64,000 nucleotides of DNA from Baylisascaris procyonis (Eukaryota > Nematoda > Chromadorea > Rhabditida > Ascarididae): positions 1,798,001-1,862,000 of the forward strand of contig JAZARR010000174.1 in NCBI GenBank assembly GCA_037389465.1, given 5' to 3'. This document shows positions 23,473-33,453 of this stretch, piece by piece. The position numbers and the translations under genes are program-made. The number at the start of each line of letters is the position of its first letter. The first letter of the stretch is position 1. Under the pieces are notes generated by a model. That model worked only from the letters and a program-made list of their open reading frames with translations, was not told where the DNA came from and did no database searches.

Positions 23473-25085
23473 AATTTGACAAGCGCTAATGGTGATCTTT
23501 GTTACTAATTCAATGAAGAATCAACACGTTCATGTACCCTTGAAATTTCGTAAAATTGGCCCAATCGGTTTTTAAATAGAAATATTATTCATCCATATAA
23601 ATGGATTTATATCACTTCATTTCTTTTTCCTCAAAAAAGAACAACATCGATTTGCATTAACGTATAAAATAGTATTTTCTATGGAAACAAATAGACATTG
23701 CAGCTTCTTCGTATTTTTTATTCAACCTTGCCTCTCTTTTTTTATTCAACCTTCAGATTTCCATACGCTCATATTAGCAATCAACTATACAATCACAAAA
23801 TAGCAATCGATATGGAAGGCAGCTGCAAGCTATCATATAAAACGCCTCTTTTCAAGAAAATATTTCGTAGTTGAAGAGGAAAACAAGCACAAAACGTTTT
23901 GGAGAGATTGACGCGATATGCGTTTTCCACATTTTAACAAGCCATTTGCTAATGTATCCAAAATCAATCGCAAAAATTCCAATGACAATTCTTCCTCTTA
24001 TTGGCTAATTTTAAAAACCCCTCAATTAGTAGATTAGTTTTTGCAGTGCCTTAAAGTTGATTTAAGACAAATGTGATTTGCGAGATGTGCAGCGCTTTTA
24101 AGTGCCAATAATTATAGAGTGCGGCGAATTGTAATGAATTGTTGGTAACTAAGAGTATATATCACAGCTAATTTCATCGCTCAATCTTTCGAGACTTGGT
24201 CGTTTGGATATCTAGACAAATAGACTAACATATGCATAAAACGATTTAACAGAAAATTGCAAGAAAAAACATCAAAATTAATAAGACGACAACATCGAAA
24301 GGGAAAAAGCCACAAATTAGTATCACTTATGGAATCTGTGAACAATGAACAAGGAATCCACGAGAAATAGGAAGCATGTAAATTAGAGAATGCTAGAAAA
24401 ACGGAGACAACCAACCTCAAGGAAAGCAGCAAATGACAGTAAACTATTTCAATAAAAGTGTTCACTTTTATATCCTTTGTAATATGCACACAAATGCGAT
24501 TATCATATAATTTCCTAAAATAACAATACAGCATCGGCTAATGACCAATCCCATCCTATTTATAAACCGATAGATTGAATTTCATTCTATATTTTTGAGG
24601 CGCTTTTACAAAGCTCCATCTACAAAGGGCATTACAGTAACAATATCGTATCCATATGAAGTCTACCTTTTCAGTAGCTTTGACTTGGGAACCATTGAAG
24701 TTATAGGGACAAAGTTCATTGAATATGAGCGATGATGTATTATACGATTATCCCTCACACAAATGCAAAGTGATCTGTTGGCTTCAAAAAATAAACTTCA
24801 CAGACATCTCAACGGTCCGAAAATCAGAACTTATTTTGCAGATTATCGAATTTGCAGAAGCAGTTGAAACAATTCATATATGAATGTAATAATTCATAAA
24901 TCCTATTACTTGCTGATCATACAACATAAATGATCGAGTGAATTGCAAAAAGCGCATTCTGTGCCAGCTCTTCTGGTATTCTTCAGCAAACTTGGGCTAA
25001 TAAGATCACATGCTTTTGCCTTCTAGAAATACTCTCATATGACTATTGCAAAATTATTACTGTATGTTGAACTGAAAGCATAAAA
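23473..25085. other. Non-coding
   Basis: No supported gene. A 117-codon minus-strand frame at 24181-24534 is Leu/Phe/Ser-rich without splice context. Confidence 0.4.
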
Positions 25086-25124
25086 ATGAGTAAATTTGGC
25101 AAGACGACGCCGGTGGACGCGTAA

Positions 25125-25434
25125 ATGAGTGCTGAAAATAGAGAACTCTCTCTCGATGTGTCAATGCACTCAGAAGGCAATCGAGCGACGATGATTAAAG
25201 CATTTCAGAGAATCGGAGTCCCAATCCGCAATTTGCTGTTACGGAACATTAGCTGCCTTCAACAGTATTGAGGATGTGATACAGTATGACAACAAAAATA
25301 CCACTGCTTCAATAGAATACGATGAAGACAAATCAATGCTTCTGAGAACAGAACGGATGTCACGTAAGCTAAAGAAGTTAAAGCACAGTAAGCCGCTTGA
25401 GGACAACAGTGATAATCGCAATGCTTGTGAATAA
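25125..25434 (+). CDS. Coding-like sequence, 3' end of an unknown gene
   Basis: Two coding-like pieces lie close together. An ATG at 25125 opens a short frame (MSAENRELSLDV). A separate frame starts after the acceptor GCATTTCAG at 25208 and runs 74 codons to TAA at 25432-25434. This second piece is acidic/Ser-rich (starting ESESQSAICCYGTLAAFNSI) and ends with a lysine-rich segment (SRKLKKLKHSK). No joining donor between the pieces is clear. A diverged copy of the first piece lies at 26266-26434. The family is not recognised. Confidence 0.3.
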
Positions 25435-26265
25435 AAGGGAAAATGGGCAAATTCATCGACGATGACGATATGAGATACCCTTTATTAAAAATCGAATCCT
25501 ACGTTTATTCGAAATGAAACGGTTACCCCAGTTGATAACCGTACGTAGGCTATTTCATTTTTGCCCAAACTTGATGAATAGCGAAGAAAATTGCAAATTT
25601 TTGGCAATTTCGAGCATCAAGAATTCATGTAGATGATTGACGCGAACAAATTTGCATACAAGTGGTCGCATTAGATATTACTGTGAAATTGATTGCAGTA
25701 ATTTTTGTTGCTCACAAACTGAGACCACTGAATTGGCGAGACCACCTACAAGGTAGCATCATTCATAATTGCGGCTAGAAAATAGCGCTGTGCAAAAAAT
25801 TGTAAAAATATATAAAAGATAAAGTGAAAGTTGAGTTCATAGAATCGAAATATGCAAACAACGAATGAAGAAAACAAAACCGAACATTGGGTTTAACGTG
25901 CGCGCGACTCGAGGAGAAGCTGCCAAGTATGCAATATGTGCAACGAGAGTGCAAGCCATCGTTCGCTATCCTCAACAAATTCAATATTCTCTCAATTTTC
26001 GCTGTCAAGCTGCCATGTTCCATGCACTCAGTTCTATTTGTCTATCGTCTAGCTGTAACAACAACTAGCATCACTCTTTTGCAGCCGGTTTCCTCGATGA
26101 AACCTTTAGAAAAACCCATCAAACAGACATGATAGAAATGCGCTCACAAAATCCAAAAAAAAAATTCTTTTATTTAGAGCCGAATAAGCGTTCATTGCAC
26201 TACGTTGAAAAAATATCAACAATATATTTGCAAAATTGTTAAATAATATCAACTAAAACAATAAC

Positions 26266-26434
26266 ACTGGGTAAAACTGGGAAGGCGATACATATTGAAG
26301 CGAAAATGAATGCCGAAAATGGAGAACAGTGTTTCGATATGCCGACCCACAGCACAGCACTAGCAGACAATGCAAAGAAAAGGCTACCGAATGACGATAA
26401 TCAAGGCAATGATGGATCTCTGATAGTCTTCTAG
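26266..26434 (+). pseudogene. Diverged duplicate of the 25.1-kb sequence
   Basis: The frame GKTGKAIHIEAKMNAENGEQ matches the translation of 25086-25160 (SKFGKTTPVDA, stop, MSAENRE) at alternating positions, and about 39 nt near 26371-26410 align to 25167-25206 at roughly three quarters identity. The 25.1-kb copy lacks about 25 bp present here, which changes frame, so at least one copy is decayed. This copy ends at TAG 26432-26434, and related but more degenerate sequence follows to about 26500. Confidence 0.35.
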
Positions 26435-27409
26435 ATCATTAGCTGCATGATTTTTTAGATCATTATCTCTTTTCAACAATCGACTATATTTAGTACTGAG
26501 CGACCGGGAACGCACTCAACAAGTTGGCATAATGCTTCTTTTGCAATTTGATTAGTACCATTTTTTGTTTGGATTGCCGATTGCAAAAAGAAGATCTGAT
26601 AGAATGTCACAAAATATAAACCTGCAAAATGAGTTAATACCAAATTAATTTCCAGGAAGTTACACCTGACCGATCATTTGGGTAATTCATTTGAAAATCT
26701 GGCCTGATCCCGAAGTTTTAATGCCTCCGTCTAGATAATGACGAAATAGAAATTAAAAGTTACATATTCATATGGATTAGATGTTGAAACATTTGATAAA
26801 TATGATCGCAGCAAGTAATCACCAATGATTCACGATCGTTGCAAAGAAAGAGAAATACGACGATACGGAATCATTGATCTTATCTACTATTTAGGCAAAT
26901 ATCTCTATATCGCACTATCGAATCACAGCAAAAGAACATACTTTGTCAATTCATAACATCAATAAAAACATATTATTTATTTGAATATACATATGGATAT
27001 ATTAAACCTGCACTAATGAATCGTCGGCCGGAATGTGTTCCGTAGAATGTTTCAATTCATTGTCGAATGTCGTCCGAATGACTGTTCCAATCACCATTTA
27101 TAAGTTAGTGACCAAGAGCGGTTGATGTAATTCTGCTCTTTCATCAAATTTGATTGGTTTTATTTATTTTATGAGGTAAGGTTTAAGAGAAATCAATAGC
27201 AGAGTGGATTTACTGTTACGCAAATGAAAACCTTTTTCAAGCATTTTATATTTTACAGAATTACCCCACTGGGCTATAAAAGAATCAAAATAACTATAGT
27301 GGAATGATACAGAGTACGGTTAGCGATGTGGGATGGAACGTGGCCATCATTTTCAGTTGCCATGTAAGACATGATCACTGAACAGCGTTCTACACGGCTT
27401 CCAGAATAG

Positions 27410-27959
27410 AGTGGTGTGGATTTGGAATACCCTCCGGAAAATGTTGTAGAAGCTGGAAATTCGACCGTATTTATGTATCTTCTAAAAGGTTTCAAACTGC
27501 ACTTCATCGTAAGAATGGTTTATTGGAAAATCGTCACGGAAGTGCCAAATTATACGAGATTGATGCATAAATGTGTTGTGGAGTGCCGTGAATGCTACTT
27601 TATGATATTTTCTTGGACAATGTTTTTCTTGTATTCCACTGCTTCATTGTAATCTTCTTTGTTCTTCTATAAATGAATTTTTGCAGATATCTGTTTTGAA
27701 ATTGCGTTATATTTTCAAAGATGACATTTATGAGCAATCCTCTGGTAGTTTTTCTCTTCGAGATATACGATCATCATTTTGGATTTCATTCTCTCATTCT
27801 CTTTTATTTATATGCTCAGTCGGTAACATTTTTTTAATACTTATTTCGTCGACAACAACAATTACAGCACGAACGTTGCATTTACCTCCTGGGATAACTG
27901 AGAATCGATCAAATGTGAGCCAATTGTTTATACGGATTAACAAACTGGTAAAGCATTAA
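27410..27959 (+). CDS. Two coding-like exons, unknown membrane-like protein
   Basis: Exon A (27410-27508) ends at a strong donor (ATC|GTAAGA) in phase 0 and carries an N-glycosylation-type NST. Exon B (27687-27959) begins after TTTTTGCAG in phase 0 and runs 90 codons to TAA. Exon B includes a hydrophobic segment (SHSLLFICSVGNIFLILIS). The 178-nt intron keeps the frame. The 5' acceptor of exon A (AGAATAG) is weak, and upstream exons were not found. The opposite strand of exon A is also open, so strand is not certain. It would converge on the minus-strand gene at 28090. Confidence 0.35.
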
Positions 27960-28089
27960 GCGAAACGGTGAACAACAGGTGACTTCCTTTTAAACGTATA
28001 GAGGTCAATTACAGGCACAGATATAATTCACTACAAAAGCTTTAGCACCAGCTAGTGTGTGTGTGGTGAATCCGCTGTTAGAGGGCTCG

Positions 28090-29694
28090 TCACGACGGAA
28101 CCTTGTGGACGTTGCAGAGATAGGGCTGCGATGGTTGAAAGAACTTAAGCAGGGTCGAATCGCCCTTCATGGGCAGAATCTTTTGAAGTTCTTCTAGGTG
28201 GTGGCGGCTTTCCGCTCCGAATGAAGAAATCCCCGCATGCACACTAAAGGAGAAGCGGGCGCAGGGAGAGGTGAGGTGGATGAACAGCATAGAAGTAGGG
28301 GGTAGAGAAAGGGGAAAAGAAACTGGTCATAGTATGCTTCTTGCCTCGCACAGAGGAAAACCATTCGGTTCAAAATTGTCCAAATTTTCTAAAGGAACAG
28401 AACCTCCATGCTAAACGGTGCTTGTTTTCATTGCTGCAATCCAAACACATAGTGATTAATTCGCATATTTCTTATTGAAAATGATTTGCAATTGCGAAAT
28501 TCCCTTTCCTCATGCCATCTGTATATCAATTTCTGGCTTCCAAAACAGAAAATAACACCTGGTGAGGTCTTCCTTACGTGACGTCATAAACACGAAGAAA
28601 CCAAATCTCCGAATATAAACGTAGTCAACAATGTATGACTCATAGAATGACCACAGCGCGTAGTGAATAATGTAACGCAGCATTACTTGCCCATTCGATG
28701 ACCGCCCCTGGGGTTCCATTCCAACTATTACCCACAAAGTTGCAGGTACACAGCGAGCGAGAATTTTGAAACCTCAAAAGAGGCAATTCACTCAACCATA
28801 GGCATTGCACAAAATATGCCACCTTCAGCTGAAACTATAGGAAAATGCTGCTTAATGTAAAGCTAATTTCCGACAGAAAGTAACGAGAGGTTATCTATTC
28901 GCAATGGTTGAGATAGTGGGATGATTTACGAAAGTGGATGCGTTTAGCGATAGACACAATAAACAGTTACCTTTCGTTTCTATATCGGTGCTCTTCAAGA
29001 GTTTGAAACATCCGTGGCTTTGGTTATCGTAAATCCACTCGAATCTTAAAGTTTGAAAGTTGTGGTCAACTGTGGTCACAAGAGCAGTGAATACAACAAC
29101 ACGTCCAATGCCTGGGGGTTTCTTTCAGTTTTCAGTGCTTATCCGAACTGATATCGGCTGAATGTACCCCTGAAGGACGTATCAGTAGGATATGGTGGTT
29201 ATCAAAATACTCAAACACACACCTCCAAGTATATGCATTCAACATAGGTTATTTTCTCATTAATGCTTCAGCTTGACTGTAAGGGTTCATACTTACCTGC
29301 TCACATCTATATATTATTACGTTCGTTGGCTTGCAGCTCATTGCTTTCTGTATGCGCCGATTTGTTCAACAAGAGAGAGAAACATTTCAAAAGGGATCGT
29401 TATGCACTCACTTCTGAAACTTCACCACATCAAACAGCATTTGCCCAACGTTGATAAAGTAAGGGGTCCTCTCTCACCTCTCCCGACCTCCTCTCCTCCT
29501 CACCACCTTATTCCTTTCCTTCTTCTTCGTATCGATCTCCTTTTCAATGTAGGGAATATCCTTACACAGTGATAATAAAGAAACATGTGAGCAAGAAGTC
29601 GTTTCAGTGCTATCATCTAAAGCTTCCTCACTATTTAATGCATAATAAATCGATGTTTGACAAAATTTCATGTTTCTTTTTGCCGAATGTCTAT
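28090..29694 (-). CDS. Four-exon gene, protein of unknown function (204 aa)
   Basis: Minus-strand exons are 29566-29694, 28971-29111, 28559-28772 and 28090-28243. Each junction has a usable site: donors GTAAGG, GTAACT and GTGTTA; acceptors CCCCCAG, TTTTGAG and CCTTTAG. All four phases agree without adjustment, from ATG 29671 to TGA 28092-28090. The first exon begins after TTCTTTCAG, 23 nt before the ATG, which suits spliced-leader addition. The product has a hydrophobic stretch (IGRVVVFTALVTTV), an aromatic-rich central part (FEWIYDN; HYALWSFYESYIVDYVYIRR) and a hydrophilic C-terminal part (RHHLEELQKILPMKGD). I do not recognise a domain. Position suggests an independent gene upstream of the 30-kb repeat. 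Confidence 0.6.
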
Positions 29695-29945
29695 CTGAAA
29701 GAAGGTAATTCGACAGCAATTATTGGAGAATTTGCTCAGTTCATGTCGGGATGCGTCGTTACCAGCCTAGTTCTATAATCTCATATACTGTTCCCCCTTC
29801 AGCAGCAACCTCGAGCCTTGTATTTTTCTGTGGTTTTTATAAGGGATGGATTATATTTATATTTGGACTTTTAAGCTTTTTTCCGTCCTTTTAATGCATT
29901 TTAAAATGATATTAAACTGTACACTATATCCAGCAAAATGCATTA

Positions 29946-30229
29946 TTGGGACACTATTGCAGAGAACGATGGTACCCCGCTTGCGAACCGCGAACGCAGC
30001 TGCGTTCGTGCTCCACGCCGCGTGCGCACCACTACCGTACTCTGCACTTCGCAAGCTAATACTAATGCGCATCACAGAAACACGAAAATTTGTAATAGAA
30101 ACATGCAACTTTTTTTTCAATCATTCAACCCACAATGCCAAATAGTCTCCCTCTGCAAAATTTCAGCTCATTTGATGCGCAGAAAGTACACTTGCTGGGG
30201 GTACCATCGTTCTCTGCAATAGTGCCGAA
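29946..30229 (+). mobile_element. MITE copy 1 (284 bp, TA target site)
   Basis: The terminal inverted repeats share CACTATTGCAGAGAACGATG and continue to GGTACCCC (about 30 bp). The element is flanked by TA on both sides (29944-29945 and 30230-30231), as for Tc1/mariner-type elements. The interior is CpG-rich and contains a perfect 18-bp palindrome CGAACGCAGCTGCGTTCG inside CTTGCGAA...TTCGCAAG arms. No transposase is encoded. Related copies lie at 51179-51371 and 53320-53599. Confidence 0.88.
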
Positions 30230-30424
30230 TATCACAGCCTGAAAGACAACGACTGAGCATACGAAAAATACAAAAAAGTAATACAAGTCCATTCACAAGC
30301 AGTTGGAATTTACAAACATCATCTCAACTACAGGACTATAAAACACCGTGCGTGCACTTTAAACGGCGGCGGTCGTTTAAAATGCAACGACTGTTAAAGC
30401 TTAGCGGTTCAAGAAAATATCCAC

Positions 30425-30725
30425 AAACAGTACAGAAAAAATCCATTCTAAATAAAATAACAGTCCAAAAACCAAAATAATACAAACAAGAGTCCAAAAA
30501 CCAAACTAGATACGAAGAAGAGTCCAAAACCCAACCTGAATATAAAAAGAGTCCAAAAAACCCATCCTAAATCGAAAAAAGTCCAAGAAATCTATCCTAA
30601 ATAGGAATGAGTCCACAAGAAAATTCTAAATACAAAATGAGTCCAACAAACCCCACGCTAATTGCAAAAACAGTCCAGAAATCCCATCCTAAGCAGCAAA
30701 AAAGTCCACAAAAGAGAGAGCTTGA
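30425..30725 (+). repeat. ~30-bp iteron array (agtccaaaaacccatcctaa)
   Basis: About nine degenerate units of roughly 30 bp each begin AGTCCA and contain an A-rich stretch, CCCATCCTAAAT and a spacer. The array starts about 195 bp after MITE copy 1. The order of recognisable unit variants matches the reverse-complement array at 52946-53232, so both derive from one ancestral array. Confidence 0.85.
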
Positions 30726-31267
30726 ACTTGAGATCGAAGTTATTGGAATATAAGTGCCACTTTGAGAGCCTGTCACTTTGAGAGCTTGAGCTTCAGGTCG
30801 AGCTTAGAGTTCATTCTAATACTTGAGTTATACAACATTTAATTGAAGCAGCACATTTATTTATTTTCTTGATAATCTCATTTATCTTTTTTTCTATGGA
30901 GAGAATTTTTTCAAATTGTCTCATCGAATGTTTATACATCAATCAGTGATAATGATCTATATTGCTCATTCGAAACGAGAGAAAGAAAATATTTCTCATT
31001 TTTCTATGAATAAAGAATTCAATCTATGAATTCTTTCCTGAAAAAAAAAACTCTTAGAATTCTATAAAATCCTTTTTTTCATTAATTCTTTTTTAATTTT
31101 TTAAATCATTCATATTTTTTTCCTCACTACACCCATTTGAAATTTGCAGTTTGTAATTATTTTGCTTCAATTGCTAATCTCATTGTAAATATGCTATATA
31201 TCGTTCTTTTTTAATATCCACATTTTTAATCTTCATTTTCGCGCAATATGAGCAACCAGTGCGATGT

Positions 31268-31362
31268 TGGGAAGTGTAAGTGGGAGAGCGCTGGAGGAAG
31301 AGGGGAGGAAGAAGTGAAGAGGAGGGGCGGGGAAAACAAGAGGAGACGAGGGAAAGGGGGAT
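31268..31362. repeat. Homopurine G/A tract
   Basis: About 95 bp that is almost entirely G and A, with several GGGG runs. It has triplex or quadruplex potential. Confidence 0.6.
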
Positions 31363-32765
31363 ATGGTCATCTTATGGTCATTATGGTCATTATAACCAAG
31401 AAAGTTTGACCATATAGGTCAATCATTGGAAATTTAGCATAGATTGTGCATTTTGAGAGAAATTTCATAATAGCGATGCACAAAGAAATTTGAGACAAAG
31501 TTTCGTGAAATTTTTCTGATAGAAAATTTAAAAAAATCTTTTCGGCAGATTCTCTCGTTTTCGCTTTAGCTGATATAATTTTTCAGCGAACGAAGAACAG
31601 AAATCATTGGGAATGCCATTTATAATCGTGAGATGTGAACAGTTAAAACGAAAGAAAAAAACGCTACTTGACGATGAGCTAAAGGGGGTAGTCAAGAGCG
31701 GAAGGTAGTGGAAGGAGAGGAGCGGTAGGAGGGGACATAACAATGGGGAGAGGCAGTTATCCACAAAACTTGCAATTATCATCGTCTTCCTCAACGTCAG
31801 CATGGGAAAGGAAAAGGAAATCCAAGGATGTTATGCTAAAGACTTTGTCACCTCGTGATTCCTTTTCCTACATGTTAGCCGTTTTCTCCTATTTCTATCA
31901 GAACCCGTTCCATGTAGCTTCAGGATTATATTGTTCCGCTAATTTTTCCCAGAACCATTGAATGGATGGGTCTTTAAATCATCCTAAAATGGGATATAGA
32001 TAGGTTCTTTGGATTAAACGCTTAGCTCAGAAACGATATCAGGATAGTTGGCAATTAATTTAGCATATAGTCTTGAATAAAACGTCCTTACAAAGATTGC
32101 TTCATTTTCCTCAAATACGATCTCTCTCCTTAAAATCCCCTCATCTCTTAGAAAAATTTTCTTGGAAGCCTATGAATATGTCGACTATTTCAATGTGAAA
32201 ATAAAGCCTCTCTAGTTATCATATAAGAAAATATGAATTTGAAAAAAATATCAAGAGGATAACAGAGAGAGGAATAGCGCAAAATGAGCAAATTATGAAA
32301 GGTGACTTTTGGAATGTAATAATCTAATTTCTCATAACTTTGTTTTTCAGGTGTATTTCCCATAAAACAACCAAAATACCTATATCAATGTTATTCTCAG
32401 CTGTGATCGTTTCATTGCTTGAATAATTACTTTTTTGCCTTAAAAATCAAAACAATGCATCGAAGTTTTAATTCTTTTTTTTTAAATTTCTAATTCGCTC
32501 ATGGTCAAAAATTTCACTTTCAACTTATTTCGGTCATATTTCCACTTTTTTCACTAATTGAAGTGTTCTTGGCTAAAATTGTTCATCTAGTCAAGAATTT
32601 ATTCTTTGGATCGATCATACATGTTTCGCCTCTCGACACAACGCGCAGTTCATTGCATCTGTGGCCTGATGATGGTGATGCAAATTTTTGTTTATTTTTT
32701 TTAAATCCTATTCAATTTATTTCTCGAAAATTTCGCTTGCTTGAATTTTTGCAAATGGGTTGAAG

Positions 32766-32880
32766 TTCATGACAGCTGTTTCAGGACAAGAATTTTCAGT
32801 TCATGACAGCTATTTTAGGAAGTGAGTTATAGTTTATGATAACTGCTTCAGGATACTAATTCTGCTTTCTGAAGTAGGCA
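32766..32880. repeat. Diverged ~33-bp tandem repeat, three units
   Basis: GTTCATGACAGCTGTTTCAGGA, GTTCATGACAGCTATTTTAGGA and GTTTATGATAACTGCTTCAGGA begin successive units about 33 bp apart. Confidence 0.5.
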
Positions 32881-33241
32881 TCCTTATGCATCCGGTATCA
32901 GGTCGTTTCTATATCACTAAAACAGAATGCCTTTTCAGGATATCTAATTGTAATCCCATAATGCTTCTTTTAGAATTTTGTGCCTTATTGGTATTATCTA
33001 TCCCCTTATCGTTTATTGCTTACGAACTCGACAGATGTAAGGTGTTATTTTAAATTAGGAAGTATTATACCTGTTTTTTTTTTACTTTTACAAAAATTTC
33101 AACTTCGGCTTCCCTCACATCAGCCTTCAAACTTCTCCCCTTCTCTTCCACTTCTTTCTCTCGCTCTTTCCCATCCCTCCCATTTTCATCTCCCCTCTCT
33201 CGTATACCTGACGCAATTAAACATAGATTAATTTAGCATAC

Positions 33242-33453
33242 CTGAAATATTTGCAAATTGCATTATATTTCTCGGCAGAAATGAGATTCACATATTGTAG
33301 TGCAGTCAACGAATGAGTGCGAGGGAAAGTGTCTCGTTTTGGACGATCTCGATGCACTGTTTGCTCACATATGGCTATTGAAAAGGCTAATCGAAATTCA
33401 ATGTTCCAAACCGTTGCGCAAAATATATGCTTGATGACAGTATGATTGTTCAT
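33242..33453 (-). CDS. Orphan coding-like exon, unknown
   Basis: An ATG at 33453 opens 70 codons that end at a strong donor (TTTCAG|GTATGC) at 33242, leaving phase 2. Composition is mixed and protein-like, with a basic block (VHRDRPKRDTFPRTH). The frame is open upstream of the ATG as well, so it could be an internal exon. No partner exon was found downstream within the purine-rich DNA at 33.1 kb. No family is recognised. Confidence 0.35.

Larger units (their letters stand above)
30726..33241. other. Non-coding with purine/pyrimidine tracts
   Basis: No confident gene. It contains a G/A tract at 31268-31362, a threefold diverged repeat near 32766-32880 and C/T-rich DNA at 33115-33205. Open frames at 31743-31961 (+, Ser-rich then aromatic) and 32487-32762 (+, hydrophobic) look somewhat coding-like but have no clear splice sites. 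Confidence 0.4.

Noticed and set aside
27274..27507. Minus-strand 77-codon frame opposite the + strand exon A
   Set aside because: It is open and fairly protein-like, but it lacks a good terminal donor, whereas the + strand has a phase-matched donor/acceptor pair. Strand remains uncertain.
29846..30222. Overlapping ORFs on both strands, recurring at 51008-51391 and 53402-53636
   Set aside because: All are MITE sequence; the CpG-rich interior is open in several frames and copies differ by frame-disrupting changes.
32980..33231. 83-codon + strand Ser/Leu/Pro-rich ORF
   Set aside because: It reads a C/T-rich tract, and no splice sites or start context support it.
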